A DNA stretch of 64,000 nt from Knoxdaviesia capensis (Eukaryota > Ascomycota > Sordariomycetes > Microascales > Gondwanamycetaceae). A program made the translations under genes and the position numbers. Below, piece after piece: positions 13,815 through 26,909 of this stretch; positions within the stretch are counted from its first letter, which is position 1; each line of letters opens with the position of its first letter. The notes below the pieces were generated by a model, which saw only the letters and a list, made by a program, of their open reading frames with translations, did no database searches and was not told the DNA's origin. Where the stretch lies: NCBI GenBank assembly GCA_001510575.1, contig LNGK01000006.1, positions 1,359,565-1,423,564 on the forward strand, in the 5' to 3' direction.

Positions 13815-15971
13815 AGGTTGACATATCTCCACTGTTGGTGCCTGTGTCACCTTGGCGGTGTCCATTGGTGCTTTCCTTTCGCGCTTTCCTCCTCTCTCTG
13901 CGCAAACGACATCCTCATTTCCTTAACGATGCAACGACGATACGAACGATACAATGACGACTGCTTTTTTCCCCAATTGGACGGGAGACTCAATCAGTCA
14001 AACCCACCATCCTTCAATGGGGTGTCGTGGATTGACCTTTGTGTGTTTACCGTCCCTGTTCTTTTGCCCGTTTTTAATCGTCCCCCAGACTACTCCCAAC
14101 CTCGATATCCCGTGCGTTTCTTGGCTCTAAGCCCTTTGACAAACCGAATGTTCTGGCGGAGACACGCCTGGGGCTTCTTTTCTCGCTCTTTTCATCCATC
14201 TGTCGGCATGACATGGAAAGGTTGGCCCTTATCCTCTCTTCGACAGGTTGTGTGCATGCGTGCTGTAGAGGCATGACCAGGCGAAGCTCACCACTGTGTG
14301 GGTGGTCATTGCTTTCACCCCTCTTGTGTTCACCTTCGAGTTGAGAAATTGGTTTGGTACCTGGGTTTTCGGTGGTTTTTCTTTTTCTTTCAGTGGAGGC
14401 CCGTCGAGTCTGTTGCAAGCCTTCCTATTTTCCCAAGAAGGATTTTTACTACATTCGTTTAGTTTTTTCTCTTATGCTCTGGAGTTCTGGTTTTGCTTTC
14501 TCAAAATGCAAATGCTTCACGGCATTCTAACGCTCGTTACTGGACTCATTCTTACCTTTCTCTTTTTCTTCTCTCCTTAATGTTTCTATCTTCATTCCCA
14601 GGTTGCGAGCTTCTGTTTTTGTTTTCTGTTTTCTGTTCGTCTTTTGCTTTGATGCTTTTCTTTAGCAAGTACATCCTCCTGTGATAGGTTTTATTGCTGT
14701 CGGTTCTTCGCGGTGAGACTTCCTGATTGTGGGAACAGTACACACACATGACACGAAACGACGGGGCCGACGAGGTCGTTTTCATAGATATGGGAGGATG
14801 CATTCCTTGTCTTCTCCTACGGCGCACAAATGCGGTGAATTTCGGGCTATATTTTATGTATTCTCTTTTTTGGAACATTGGAAGGTGAGATATTGCTATC
14901 ACGGAAACTTCTGTTGCAGTTGATATACCACTTATTTATATCTCATACGGATGCGCTCAGTTTTTATGGTAACGGTTGACAGATTTATGGGAGTTGGTTG
15001 CTTTTATATTACCAGGTGGTTCTGGCTCCTTGCTGCTTGCTGTGACGGCTAACTTCCGGTGTATGAGATGGCATGATGTGTACCATAGACTTGACACCAC
15101 TGATTAAGGAAACGACCAGAGACTGGTTTATGTTATACACACGCTGCTAATGATTCTATGAATTTGCATACCGCGATTCTGCGTCAAAGTGAACGAACTA
15201 TCTGGTCTTGCTATACTTCCTCATACGTCATGATGTACCAAGACATGGAGTACCTGAACAGGCTGAATCTTCCCAATGCTGGAGAAGCATAGGTTGAGAA
15301 CTGATACTCCAATCCATAGCGTCAGGGCGAAGTGCTCTTTGCGGTCTAGGCTCCAAGATATCTGTGTCTCTGATGTGAAGACGGACTAACATTGTGTGAC
15401 ATAGAGAGCACATTCTTGAGAGTGGTCGGGAGGCATCAACCCGGGGCGGTGGAACTTGTCAGCCACCCTAGGGACCGAGACAGTCAAGGTGAGGTGCATA
15501 TGGACACAGTCCCAAGCTCCAATATCGGCAGAACCGGATGGTTCAGGGTGTCCCGGCTTAAGACCGCCGGTGCGGACTATTACGCTACGAAGAAGTGCAG
15601 TGGGCGGGGGCAAGCCGTCCTGTAGGAAGGGGTCTGGCGTGTTCTGGAGGGTTGCCTGCATTCTGGCTAAAGTGGTAGAAGGAGGCTGGAAAAGGAGGAC
15701 CAAAAAAAGTGGGAATCTGGGAGAGCGAGGACTCATGGTGGTAGGAGGGTTTGGATTCTGGCTGGCGGATGAGATTGGGAGTCGTATGCGAGCGGGTCTG
15801 TTCACGTTGGGACGTCTGGAGCCGGAGATTAGGGAATGGATGCCCTGTCCAGTGCGTTGCATGGGCTGTACCGAGTAAAGACAGAGAGGTCTGCGGGAGG
15901 CAAGTTGGAGCGGCCAAGGACAAGGTCTTGCTACGAGAGAAACACGACACAGTGGAGGCCAGGCTCTGATC

Positions 15972-16025
<54 letters not shown>

Positions 16026-18404
16026 GTCTCCATATTTCAACTTCTGGGTTCCCCCCGTACGCTGAGACATTGATCGTTCATGGGGACAGGGTGGATTTGT
16101 CTGGGGGGCCGATAGAGAGCCGATTGGAACGCGTATATCGGGACGGTGCTGCCGTTGGCTTGTCTGGTCACGGGAGGCAGCATACGGCGAAGAGACACTC
16201 TCCCACAAACAGAGCTTGTTTGTACCGTATTGCAGATATGCACATATGTGTACAGTTGAATGTGTGTTTGTGTGCAGCTGGTTTGACACTCACACAACAG
16301 CAGACTTTGCTTTGGCTTTATCAATCTTAAAAGTTGAGAACTGCCCACATATAATTTCGCAGGCCAATCTCACCCTGCTCCGCGATCGGAACCGGCAGAG
16401 CGTGGATCCGGCGATTTCCCGGCTCACCGCTGGATCTACCGTGGGCAGAAAAACAAACAACGTCCGTCGGCTGAAAGAGACAGCAGCAGGGGGGGAGTAG
16501 TGAGTGTAAACAATGTTGGATTGACCCCATTTTGGCTGGTCTTTGCGGCGGTCTTGCTGTGACTGCTATATGAGCGGTTGTATTGACCAGATATTTGTGG
16601 TTTTAATCTGCACAGGCGGCAGAGCGTGCATGTTCCTGTGGAATAGTGTGGTAGTGGTGAGCTTAAAAACTGCAGATAGCCCGCCCCAGCGCCCCTGGAA
16701 TGAAGGCTAAAGATACAAGTCAGGAACCTGAGACTGTCCCCCCCAAAAGGACTGACCCCAACCGAGAATCGATGTGGTAAAAGATATAGCCAAGTTTTGG
16801 CCATGCTAGATATTGAAAATATCTCTCTGGGTTGGGGTTTTCAGGTCACAGGGCCTCTGAGGCTGGTTTGGCCCGTTTTCTTTTCCTGTTTTTCTGGCTT
16901 CTCAGGATCGATGGGCCTGGAACTCTTCCGGCGGTCTTGTGCCTATTCTGAAGCTGGCAGTTGTGCCCGTTTGTAGAAACGAAGCATCAACCCGGGAAAT
17001 GCATCTATCGGATTGGATTCACCGCCTCGCGCTGCTGCTTCTCGCGCTTAAGAAAAAAAAAAAATGTAGATCACCGTAGAATGAAGACGAAAGAGTGAAG
17101 GAGCGACCGACTTGTTCGTCCACACCGAATGGGAAAGAACTGGCATTACTAACGAGCCCTCACACAAATCTGAAAATTATCCATCAGGGCTTCATCTCTT
17201 GATGATCTCGCTCTCTCGCGCTCTCTCTTTCATCCGTCTCTTTGCTATCGCCGTTTATCATCCCCGCCGGCGTCTCTATCTCTGTTCTCATTTCTACGTC
17301 GGAGTCTGAATACTGCCTTAGTATACACATAAAGCACACAGGTACTGCAAATGACCTGGCATCCTCTCTGACTGATTGTTTTTTGGCGGGTCTTGCGAAG
17401 GGTCGTATCAAGAGAGCGAGAAACTGTGGATTTTCTGGAGCCATTGCTGTCAGTTGTCTCATATATCGTTTTTTCCACAGCCGTATCTCCGTCCGATTTC
17501 TTTCTGCCTTCTTGGCCTTCCCCTTTCTCTCCGTCGTTTGCCTGGTGCTGGAAGATATGCTCCTGGACATCTGTCTTCCCTCCGTCTCGTATATACTTTC
17601 GTCTGATTTCTTTTTAATCTTGATCTGCTTTTCTATCTATTTTCAACATCTGAAGCCATCTTGGTTCTGTACCTGCAAACTTAGTGACCAACCGTCTTGC
17701 TGGATTCCCCATAGTCCAAATTACTATTTCATAGAACCAGACCAAAACTCCCGACCCCGGCTCTCTCCCCTCCCTCCCGCATTCACCCGTTTGGCTGGGG
17801 AAAGCTTTGAATTACTCTTTTTTCCTTTCCCTTTTTTTTCTTTTCTTTCTGGCGCCACCGTAATTTTTTTTTCCTCCAGAGCCTCGATTCATCGAAACCC
17901 CCAATTTCCTTTCTCAACGCGAAAACCGGAGACTGGACACCTCGATAAAAACCCCGAATAAAACAACAAAATTCCTGAATTTATTCCTCGACATATCGAG
18001 CCTTCGAAACGACCGGAAGAATCATCCACGAGAACTTCGCTGGGGGAGAATTTTGGCATTACCTCATTTTTTTCTTCACTATCAAAGTGAAGAAAATTCC
18101 TTCTCTAAAACCCTTATCTTCGCTGCCTCGTGCGTGATCAGTCCAGCCGACACCTGAAAAAAGAAAGAAAACACAACCTGCATAACACACCATACCAAAT
18201 ACATCCCCTACCACCACCCACACAGATCTCAATCCAACTCTGTCTCAATTGGCGCCAGAAAAAATTTCGATTGTCGTGTTGTCATCAAGGAGCTCCGACG
18301 TTCATTTTTAATTGTCACTTCCATCTTCCTTTTTTCTCATCTCTCATTCACCTCTTTCTCAACCCTCTTTTCATCTAACTTTCCCTCTACACATCATTTC
18401 GACA
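13815..18404. other. Intergenic region, cyclin to carrier
   Basis: I see no convincing gene. The first 1.1 kb is T-rich and probably the cyclin 3' UTR and downstream flank. A CT/GA microsatellite lies at 15971-16023. From about 17200 to 18400 the plus strand is rich in pyrimidine runs and is the likely promoter and leader of the carrier gene. Confidence 0.55.
15971..16023. repeat. (CT)n microsatellite
   Basis: About 53 bases of nearly pure CT dinucleotides with one GT interruption near the start. Open frames across it translate as Ser-Leu or Arg-Glu repeats and are not genes. Confidence 0.95.
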
Positions 18405-20884
18405 ATGACAAGCCAAAAAGCTGCATTGCCTGATTCGACCCTTGAATCGGTGGCCGCGTTGAGATTCAAGAAATTCGCCGTGCAAGACGCTGCGTCTGGC
18501 GAATTCTATCTGGGCCAGGAGGAGTTCATCAACGCCATCCTCCCCGATGATGAAGACCATGTGAGTCACAACAACCCAATTGAGGTTTCCCCTATTCTTT
18601 CTTCGCCGTTGTCGGGTCAAAAAAGGGTCCATGTGGGTGGATGCTCCTAAAATCAATAGCCCGAAAATTTGATTTTTAGAGTGACCGAGGCTTCGGCTGC
18701 TAGTTTGCGCGCATGCGCAGCCTTGTGCGCCCGGACGACACATGGCTGCAATATTGCAGCGAAGTGAGAGAAAAACAGGCAAAATGAAGTTGGAGACCAT
18801 TGAAGAATGAATGCGACACGTTCAAGTCACGCGAGCTAACCTGTGCCATCCGTCTGCTTTCCCTCAATTCTAGCACCGAATCTCGCGTGAACAGTATGGC
18901 CTGCTGTTTCGCGTTGCCGACCGCCGCGCTACCGGCCGCGTCGGCCTCGCCGACTGGCGCATCTTCGAAAACCTCGTTTCCAAGCCCGGCGCCGAGTACG
19001 AAATTGCCTTCCGCCTGTTCGATCTGAAGGGCACCGGCTCCGTCAAGTACGACGACCTGCGGCTCCTCTACGATCTCCACCGCGGCCCCGACAGCATTCC
19101 GTTCGACTGGGAGTGCGACTGGGCCAAGCTGTACCTGGGAAATCGGAAGCAGCGCCACGACCTCGACTATGTCCAGTTTTCGCAGATGCTCCGCGGCCTG
19201 CAGGGCGAGCGCATCCGCCAGGCATTCCAGACCTTCGACAAGAACGGCGACGGATTCATCGAGCCCGAGGAGTTTGAGCGCATCATTCTCCAGACCTCGC
19301 GCCACAAGCTCTCCGACCACATGCTGGAGCACCTGCACACCCTCTGCAACATCTCGCAAGGGAGCAAGATCTCGTATGCCAATGTGCGCGCCTTCCAGAA
19401 CGTGATCCGCGAACTCGATCTCGTCGAGCTCATCATCCGCCAGGCCTGCGCTCGCACCACCGACGGCAAGATCACTCGCGCCGATTTCCTCAACCAGGCC
19501 TCGAGCACCACCCGGTTTGCGCTGTTCAGCCCCATGGAGGCCGATGTGCTGTTCCACTTCGCCGGTCTCGATGGCCCGTCTGGCCGTCTCGGTCTGCCTG
19601 ACTTTGCCAAGGTGCTCGACCCGGCCTGGCGCCACCAGTCGTCGCCGTCGGCCCTGCTCATTGACGGCACTGGCCACCGCCACGTCCCCGACGGCTCGAC
19701 CACCCTGCGCTGGCTGGGCGAGTCTCTGTACAACTTTGCTCTGGGCAGTGTGGCTGGAGCCTTTGGAGCCTTCATGGTGTACCCCATTGATCTGGTCAAG
19801 ACGCGCATGCAGAACCAACGCGGCGCGCGCCCTGGAGACCGACTGTATAAGAACTCGATCGATTGTTTCCAGAAGGTTATCCGCAACGAGGGTGCTCTTG
19901 GCCTGTACTCGGGAGTGCTGCCCCAGCTTGTCGGTGTTGCGCCGGAGAAGGCCATCAAGCTGACGGTGAACGATATCGTGCGCAACCATTTCACCGACAA
20001 GAAGACCGGCCAGATCTGGTGGGGCCACGAAATCATCTCGGGAGGAAGCGCTGGTGCCTGTCAAGTGGTAAGTTTGTTCATGCTTGGTTATTTTTTGGAG
20101 ATGTCTCCCCCCCACCTCTTTGTTCCATCTAACACTCGTTTTCTCTCCCTTGCCATAGGTGTTCACCAACCCTCTCGAAATCGTCAAGATTCGCCTGCAG
20201 GTGCAGGGCGAAATGTCCAAGAGCGCCCCGGCCGCGCCCAAGCGATCCGCGATCTGGATCATCCGCAACCTCGGTCTCGTTGGCCTTTACAAGGGTGCCT
20301 CCGCCTGCTTGTTGCGTGATGTCCCGTTCTCGGCCATCTACTTCCCGACCTATAGCCATCTGAAGAAGGATCTGTTCGGCGAATCGCCGGAGAAGAAGCT
20401 CAGCGTGGTTCAGCTGCTGGTTTCGGGTGCTATTGCCGGTATCCCGGCTGCGTACCTCACCACTCCGTGTGACGTGATCAAGACGCGGCTGCAGGTGGAG
20501 GCCCGCAAGGGCGAGCGTAGCTACACCGGTGTGCGCCACGCCGCCTCGACCATCTGGGCGGAGGAGGGCTTCCGCGCCTTCTTCAAGGGCGGTCCTGCGC
20601 GTATCTTCCGTTCGTCGCCGCAGTTTGGCTTCACGCTCGCGGCGTACGAGGTGCTGCAGACGCTGTTCCCCAAGACCAGCAACAAGTTCGATACCGCTGC
20701 TGCGTCGCACCCCATGCCGGGCCACCCGTCGGTGCGTCCTCTGGGCGAGCGTCTCGAGGCTAGCCCGTTCGTCCGTAGCCGCAACGCGCTCAAGGTGCTT
20801 CTGGATCTCGATGAGGACTTTGGCCGTATGCGTGCTCCGGACGACAAGGCGTGGCAGGTGCTGCGGAAAGTCAGCGAGGCTTAA
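18405..20884 (+). CDS. AGC1: Mitochondrial aspartate/glutamate carrier with EF-hands
   Basis: Inner-membrane carrier of the SLC25 family that exchanges aspartate for glutamate and supports the malate-aspartate shuttle. Exons inferred at 18405-18560, 18874-20067 and 20159-20884, giving 691 residues, the usual size. The N-terminal half is an EF-hand domain facing the intermembrane space; a clear calcium loop D-K-N-G-D-G-F-I-E-P-E-E lies at residues 174-185. The carrier domain starts near residue 333 and has the three expected signatures: YPIDLVKTR (about 355), NPLEIVKIR (about 454) and TPCDVIKTR (about 552). The first exon fits the EF-hand family start (MTSQKAALPDST, then RFKKFAVQDAASGEFYL). 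The gene is GC-rich at third positions, which produces a long antisense shadow frame. The second intron sits just after the carrier repeat boundary residue V450. Confidence 0.95.
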
Positions 20885-23800
20885 AAAAAGCTCGCTCGAG
20901 TACCGCCGTGCATGCATGCGGGGGTTGTCCTGACGAAGGACGTGTGCACATCGGTGCTGAGAGATGTTAGTAGGAGTCCCCTAAAAGGTAGCCGGGGTAT
21001 TTTCAGAAAGAGTAGAGGGGGAGGGACCTCGCCCCCTTTTTAAACTCTTTCCTTCGACGCCCCATTCATCTTCCTTGGGTCGTGATGCAAAAACTCCATT
21101 GCATCATGGACTCTTGACCAATCCCAAAATTCTCATTTGTGTTTTTTTTTCTTCGTGTCCCATTCACCTTGTTTAATACCTTTTTTCCTGGGGCCCGGCC
21201 CGGAATAGCCCTCAGACTCAGACCTCGGAATATCCGAAAAAGGTGTTATGCACATCCACTTTTTTCCACTTAATGCCGAATCTTGCAGGCATCGTTTTCC
21301 CTTCCACCGAAAAACACCACTAGGCATAGTGTCTCACTCCAGAAAACCCTGAGGTGTGAAACATTGCTGTGGAGTTCTGGATCGGGCGGGTTGCAGATAT
21401 GGTTGCAAGATCTGAGATGTTTGACCGTGTATCCGCCTTCGGGATGATCCTTCGGGGAGCTGAATCTGGGGATTGCCACCCGGAACTGCTCCTCATTTTG
21501 TCTTTTGACTTGTGTTTTTTTTTTGTGTGTTGCACAGTTCACATCTTTGAAGCACAGCACAGAGTACTGGCGTTCTGGAGGATTGCTTTTTTTTGTTGCT
21601 TTTTCTTGCATGCCGTTCGTTTTCATCTTTTCTTGTTACTGTTTTTTTTGTTGTCCTTTTTTTGTATTCTCGTTAGCTTTGACTGCTTCCCATTTCTTGG
21701 TTTTCTTTTCTTGTGTCCTTGAGAAAGAAGAGTGCGGAAAAAAAGAGGGGCATGGAAAAAGGAGGAGAGAGAGTAGGAGGGAGGGAAGTCAGATGGGAAG
21801 ACCAACTAGAAAAGAAAAGAGCGTTTGACATCATTCCCAGTGGTATAGAACTGGCCGACTTGCACATACAAAAGCGAAGTTCCTTGGAGGCGGGGATGTT
21901 TCCGGGGAACTCCGAGGGAGTGTTATCTGGGTTCGTTTGCGGTTGTTTCATTCCCCATGTCCTTTTTTGCTTGTTCGGGAGGTGCATAGAGAGGAGGAAG
22001 GAAAAGTGCAGAGAGAGCATGATTGCTGTATTTCTGAAAGTTCTGGATGTATTAGCATGGATGTTTCTTCAGTTTTAGAAGATAGACTATCAAGAGATTT
22101 TGATTGCGTTTCTGATCTTACCTGGCTGTTGTGATCCGGGGCCTCCGGACGAGGTGGCGATACTGAGAGGAGGTGGAGGAGGTGGAGGAGGGGGGAGGGA
22201 GACTCGGAGTGAAGCTGAGATGGAACTGAGGAAAGAAGATCAAAGGGGAGTATAGAGGCGACGGTCACACTCTCTCCCGAGATGTATGAGGTGAGATCCC
22301 GGGAGAGAGTGTGTCTGTTGGGGTGGGTTGGTGAGTGTGGAAAGGAGGAAGTTTGGGAGGGTGATGTGTGTGATGATAGTTGAAGAGTTGAATTATTTTC
22401 TATAGAGGATGGGATTTATTTAGATTTGGCCTTTTGTCCGTGACATCTTGATATATGCCCTTCAAAGGATATGGGACTCGTTCATGGGGTATTGCTATAG
22501 CTGTGTGTTCTTTGTGTGGGTGTGGGAACAATACGGGTATGATCATGTATATCGGACGTGGTGGTATTGATCAGACTCGGCGTGGAACATTCTGGACTCG
22601 TGAGCCGTTTCTGGCTTCCATCGTGTAGTTTATTGTGTGTTCCGCACCGGACCATTACACAAGCAGAGGGAATCAGCTATTATGTCAGCACACCGGGAGC
22701 TGCATATCGGGGTGGAGGGAAATTGACGGAAACAAGACCTGGCGGGCCGGCACATAAGAAACGAAATGTGAGGTGCCGAAGTTACCGAGTGTGGGATGTC
22801 GCAGATGCAGTCTCCGAGGAGGGGAAGTGTCAAGACATCGAGAAGACATGGGGAAGCGGTGGTGTGTGTGTGTTCTACTCGCCTCCGTGCCGGCAGGACC
22901 CGCAGCTGTCAAAGGGACAAGCTGGTGAACAACGAGCAGGGCGCGCATATACTTGACGCCGTTTTCCCCTGGCGACTTTGGAAGATTGTCGTCGGTGCAT
23001 GTCGTACTTACGTCGCTGGTATCGATAGCGGGAGCGATAAGATAGTGGGTTGTCTCCTCGGGGAATGATCGGGGAATGATCGGGGATGTGATGTGCCCGA
23101 CAGAGGCGGGGAGGTGAGATATCTCGGGCTGAGACTTTGGAGGGGGCCATCGTCGGATCTGTGCACATGCCAAATGGATGTCAGGTCAAGGCCAGGGCGG
23201 AAGAGCAGGCTGTTACACAGGTGTCAGAACGAGAGAGACACAGAAGCCGCAATCATGAAGGTTGGAGAGCTGGCGACAGCCTTTCATTTTTGGACGTGAC
23301 TTCTTCCTCTGGACCGGCCGGGGCCTGGCTGCTCTAGACGGACGGTCGTTCCCCCGCGTTTTGTCTGCCCTTTTAGGCGGTCGTTGGTTTATTGCCGCCT
23401 CCCCGCGTTTTTGGCTTGGTTGGCGCCGGTGCGGTTTTTTCTTAGTAGGTTCCACCAGCTGTGGGAACTGGCAGTTTCTGTTACCTTAAGATTACAGGAG
23501 AGAGGCTCAGTAGGACAGTGTAGCGTGTGGTGGCTGTTAATTCCCGAGGGGAGAAGCAGACCAAGAAAAAAAAAACAGAGAAAACGGCCTGTGGGCGCGG
23601 GTGTTAGCTAGGTTGGTTCGGTAGTTACTTTGGAACCCCGCGAATTTTTGGCGAGCGATGTCATCGGATGGTGGTTAAAAGGTGAACTCAGGTTGATCAG
23701 TAATAAGGACAGTTTCGTGCCACTTCAACGGTTTTTATATCGACGTTCATATAAGATTCGAAGATCTCCCCAGCACTTGTATTCGAAATTAGGTGAACAA

Positions 23801-23885
23801 ACAGACCAAGCAAGAAGTTCAATCTTTCGACTACAGCCACTTGACACAAACACCCTCCGAAGATCGCCAACGGAACACCATCACC
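20885..23885. other. Intergenic region, carrier to cyanase
   Basis: No supportable gene. The left part is T-rich 3' flank. A 14-base perfect inverted repeat lies at 22266-22313 beside a GGAGGT-rich stretch (about 22150-22200). A GGGGAATGATC pair is tandemly repeated near 23059-23085. The last 300 bases are the probable cyanase leader. Confidence 0.55.
22266..22313. repeat. 14-bp perfect inverted repeat (hairpin)
   Basis: The left arm CACACTCTCTCCCG at 22266-22279 and the right arm CGGGAGAGAGTGTG at 22300-22313 are exact reverse complements separated by 20 bases. The structure lies about 1.4 kb after the carrier gene and 1.6 kb before cyanase. It could be a transcript hairpin, a protein-binding palindrome or a small repeat remnant. 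Confidence 0.8.
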
Positions 23886-24582
23886 ATGTCTCCCACCATT
23901 GCCAGCATCGACGTAAGTTACAGCAGGGCGCTTTTGCCGTGGCTCTTCATTTGGACGACAACACCCCAAACAAACAAAAGCTAACCGCATGCGCTGCTCC
24001 CCCGCCCCCCACCCCCCCCGTCCAGCCCACCCAGGAGAGCAGCCTCCCGGGGTACTGCCGCACGCTCTTCGCCGCGAAAGCCGCGAAGCAAATCACCTTC
24101 GAGGCGCTCGGCGCCGCCACCGGCCGCAGCGAGGTGGCGGTGGCGTCGCTGTTCTACGGGCAGGCGACGGCCAGCGCGGCCGACGTGGCGGTGCTGGCGG
24201 CGCAGCTGGGCCTCGACGAGGCGGACCTCGCGCGCCAGGTCGCCGTGGCGGGGTTCCCGGACCGCGGGCGCGCGGGCCCCATGCCGCCGGTCGAGCCGCT
24301 GGTGTACCGGCTGTATGAGATCGTGCAGAACTACGGGTATGCGCTCAAGGCGGTGATCAACGAGAAGTTCGGGGACGGGATCATGAGTGCCATTGCCTTC
24401 TCGAGCAAGGTTGAGAAGGAGGTGGACGAGACCGGGAACCAGTGGGTGATTATCACCTTCCGGGGTAAATGGTAAGTCACGCAGACACAGAAACAGTTTT
24501 TTGGAAGTGAGAGAGAGAGACAGAGCAGAATGGGGTGGCCATACTCCTCTTCTCCCTCTCTCTCTCTCTCTCTCCCTCTCCC

Positions 24583-24632
<50 letters not shown>

Positions 24633-24865
24633 CCTCTCCCTCTCTCTCGCTTGCGTCTCCCCCATCCGGCCCTCTTTCTTTCTTTCTCTCCTCGCCACAT
24701 CCCTTCCACCAATCCGCTTCTCCCACCGCCCTCTTGATATTGTCCTGTCCTACACATCGTGGTGCACACCATCAGCTCACCGCTTTGTCTGAAGTCCCTT
24801 CCCACTGACCATCCTTCCCTCCCTCTCCGTCTCCAAATTCCAGGCTTCCTTTCTCGCGCTACTAG
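23886..24865 (+). CDS. cyn1: Cyanate hydratase (cyanase)
   Basis: Decomposes cyanate with bicarbonate to ammonia and carbon dioxide via carbamate; a cytosolic decamer in known members. Exons inferred at 23886-23912, 24026-24471 and 24844-24865, giving 164 residues, the normal length. The start ATG codes MSPTIASID before intron 1. The N-terminal half is the helix-turn-helix-like domain and the C-terminal half the catalytic domain. The three catalytic residues known from the bacterial enzyme are present as R104, E107 (YRLYEIV) and S130 (GDGIMSAI). The conserved tail is recovered only by splicing: TG at 24470-24471 joins G at 24844 to give W158 and the ending LPFSRY. Intron 2 is unusually long (372 bases) and filled by a CT microsatellite. 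Exon 2 is strongly GC-biased, above its surroundings. The family is of bacterial type, and ancient transfer into fungi is plausible but not testable here. Confidence 0.95.
24546..24649. repeat. CT microsatellite inside cyanase intron 2
   Basis: About 100 bases of CT and CCCT units. It lies wholly within the second intron of the cyanase gene, between donor GTAAGT at 24472 and acceptor CAG at 24841-24843. Confidence 0.95.
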
Positions 24866-26628
24866 ATGCCGAGTCACGCATGTCGACTCCGCCTCGGTCG
24901 TGACACACATCGCCGTCTCGACAACAATGAGAGAAGTGATGGGACTCCGGGCTTGCCACCCTTCGGTCAATCTGGTCAAAGGGAAGATACCAGCCAAGGG
25001 CGGCAAGTGACTCCCTCGCCAGCATCCAGGGCTGTGCAGTGGTGGACTGTCACCGCTTTCCAGCGGAGTGCATGTATTTGGGCCAGTGCATTCTGGGCCG
25101 AGAATGCATTGTCCTGGGTGGAGGCAGCGGTGACTCTGTGCCGTGTCCTGCGGTGAGCGTATTCCCGGGTGTGGCCGATGGAGGGACTTCTCGTGAGTAG
25201 TGTGTCTGATGGTTGTGAAAGCAAGCGAGGAATGTGAAAGTGGACAGTGGATCATGGAGAGTGGGCTTGTGTTGTTGTTATCTCCCGCAGAGAGACACTT
25301 GTGTATGTACTAGTATGAACTGAACTGAACAATGTCAAAACTATCAGACGATACCGGCCACCTGTCAGAGCCTGTCCCGTGAGCCTTTGCATATGCAGGC
25401 AATTCTCGGCCCTCGCCGGCACGTTGCACATCGCCGACCAGCACAGACATCCAGACCGACTTGATGAGAGCAAGATTCATGGCTTGATATGGGCCGGCTT
25501 GATATTGTCTCTCCGCAGCTAGAATCCCAGACATTGCTGAGATTCAGGACCAGCCTCACTCGGCAGCCGTGGCGAAGCGGCCTGAAAGAAAGCAACAACA
25601 TCCGCCACCCCTGGCTTGCTCCCTCTGGTGAAAACGAGGATCTATCTATTTGAGTCTGGGCTGGATGGAATCTAGATTTCCAATATTTCCAGGTTTTCAG
25701 TTTTCCGGTTTGGTTGTGCCGTGTCAAAGGGAACTGCAAGTGGTGTGGTGCAAGTGTGAATTTGTGAGGGCAAAGTGAAGAACAATACTAAGTAACAAAA
25801 CTAACATCGTGAGTAAGTTTTGGCACTAACACATTTGCCTCGCTCCTTCCTCCTGCAACCCCAAATCTAGCGGCTTCCTTCTCTCTCTCCCTTTTGATCT
25901 AAAATAATGTCCTTTCTTCTAGATCTGCTCTAGAATGTGGTGGAATTCCATTTCCCGCTTTTTTCTGCTTCTGCTTCTGTTTGTGGCTGAGGTGGAAGGT
26001 GCGACCGGTGAATGTGCATTCATGAATCAAGAATGTGTGCGCACTTTTTGGAAGAAGGAGCCAGAGGACAATATCAAGATCTCGGGAATGGCGGCAGGGA
26101 CGAGACTGGTGGAGATGTCAGTGCATGAATGCACTTTTCTTTCTGCTTCCATATTCCTTCTGGCCTCACCGCTCCCCCTTGAATATCTCCGTTATCTTGA
26201 TATTGTTCAGGCTGTGTGGTTGGGTGTGAGTGGGAGTTTTGCCTAGTGAGCAGGACAATATTACCAGATTCTCGGGAACAATGCCAACAGCCACTTAGCC
26301 TTGGAGGCCAGGCCACAGTTTCTTTTCTTGGTGGGTATGATCAACAAACAACTCTGGCCCTGCTTCTTTCAGCTGTTGTTGTCTATGAGTGATTGCATTC
26401 ACATGGGATTTCGGGGGTTTGTTGATACTGTGGGTGGAGTGGTGGGGAGCTGTGACTGCTTCTGAGTGAATGTGACTGGGAGGACAATATTAAGAGCTCG
26501 ATACAGGAAGAGCAACAACAATCACGTGGAGAAAGGTGATGTTCCTGCTATCTTTGGCCTGGTGTTTTCCTTCTTGCTGTTTTGCCTTCTCTGAATTTTG
26601 CTCTCCCCACGAGCCAAGTCCTTCTTCC

Positions 26629-26651
26629 CACACACACACACACACACACAC
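26629..26651. repeat. (CA)n microsatellite
   Basis: About 23 bases of CA repeats, 260 bases before the start codon of the CAAX-peptide gene. Confidence 0.9.
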
Positions 26652-26738
26652 GGTTTCTCTCTCTCTGTTTTCCCTCTCTCCATCTTTCTTCTTCTACCAA
26701 CTTGATTCTTCCTCCCAAAAAACTGTTGTCTCAAAAGG

Positions 26739-26744
26739 TATAAA
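26739..26744 (+). promoter_or_regulatory. TATA box of the CAAX-peptide gene
   Basis: A canonical TATAAA sits in the context AAAAGGTATAAAGACTCC, 171 bases before the ATG and followed by a pyrimidine-rich leader. This supports an independent, strongly expressed transcription unit for a reading frame that would otherwise be easily missed. Confidence 0.6.
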
Positions 26745-26909
26745 GACTCCCTCTTCCCCCGTCAAATTATTCCCAAACTTCTTTCCTTCTCTCTCCAGGC
26801 TCATCATCACTCACATCCCAGTTCTTACCACAGCACTCACTTCCAATTCCACTCACTTTCAAACTCCCCTTCCCCCAACCAACCACCACCACCACCCCCC
26901 CCATTCAAA

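Larger units (their letters stand above)
24866..26909. other. Intergenic region, cyanase to pheromone-like gene
   Basis: No second gene is supportable. The last 400 bases look like the promoter and leader of the small peptide gene: a CACGTG site at 26523-26528, a CA microsatellite at 26629-26651, a TATA box at 26739-26744 and pyrimidine-rich DNA up to the start codon. Confidence 0.6.

Noticed and set aside
18700..20268. 522-codon open frame antisense to the aspartate/glutamate carrier
   Set aside because: It mirrors the GC-rich third positions of the real gene, has no recognisable domains, and the sense frame matches a known family throughout.
24477..24808. Frames translating to Ser-Leu or Arg-Glu repeats
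   Set aside because: They are readings of the CT microsatellite in the cyanase intron.
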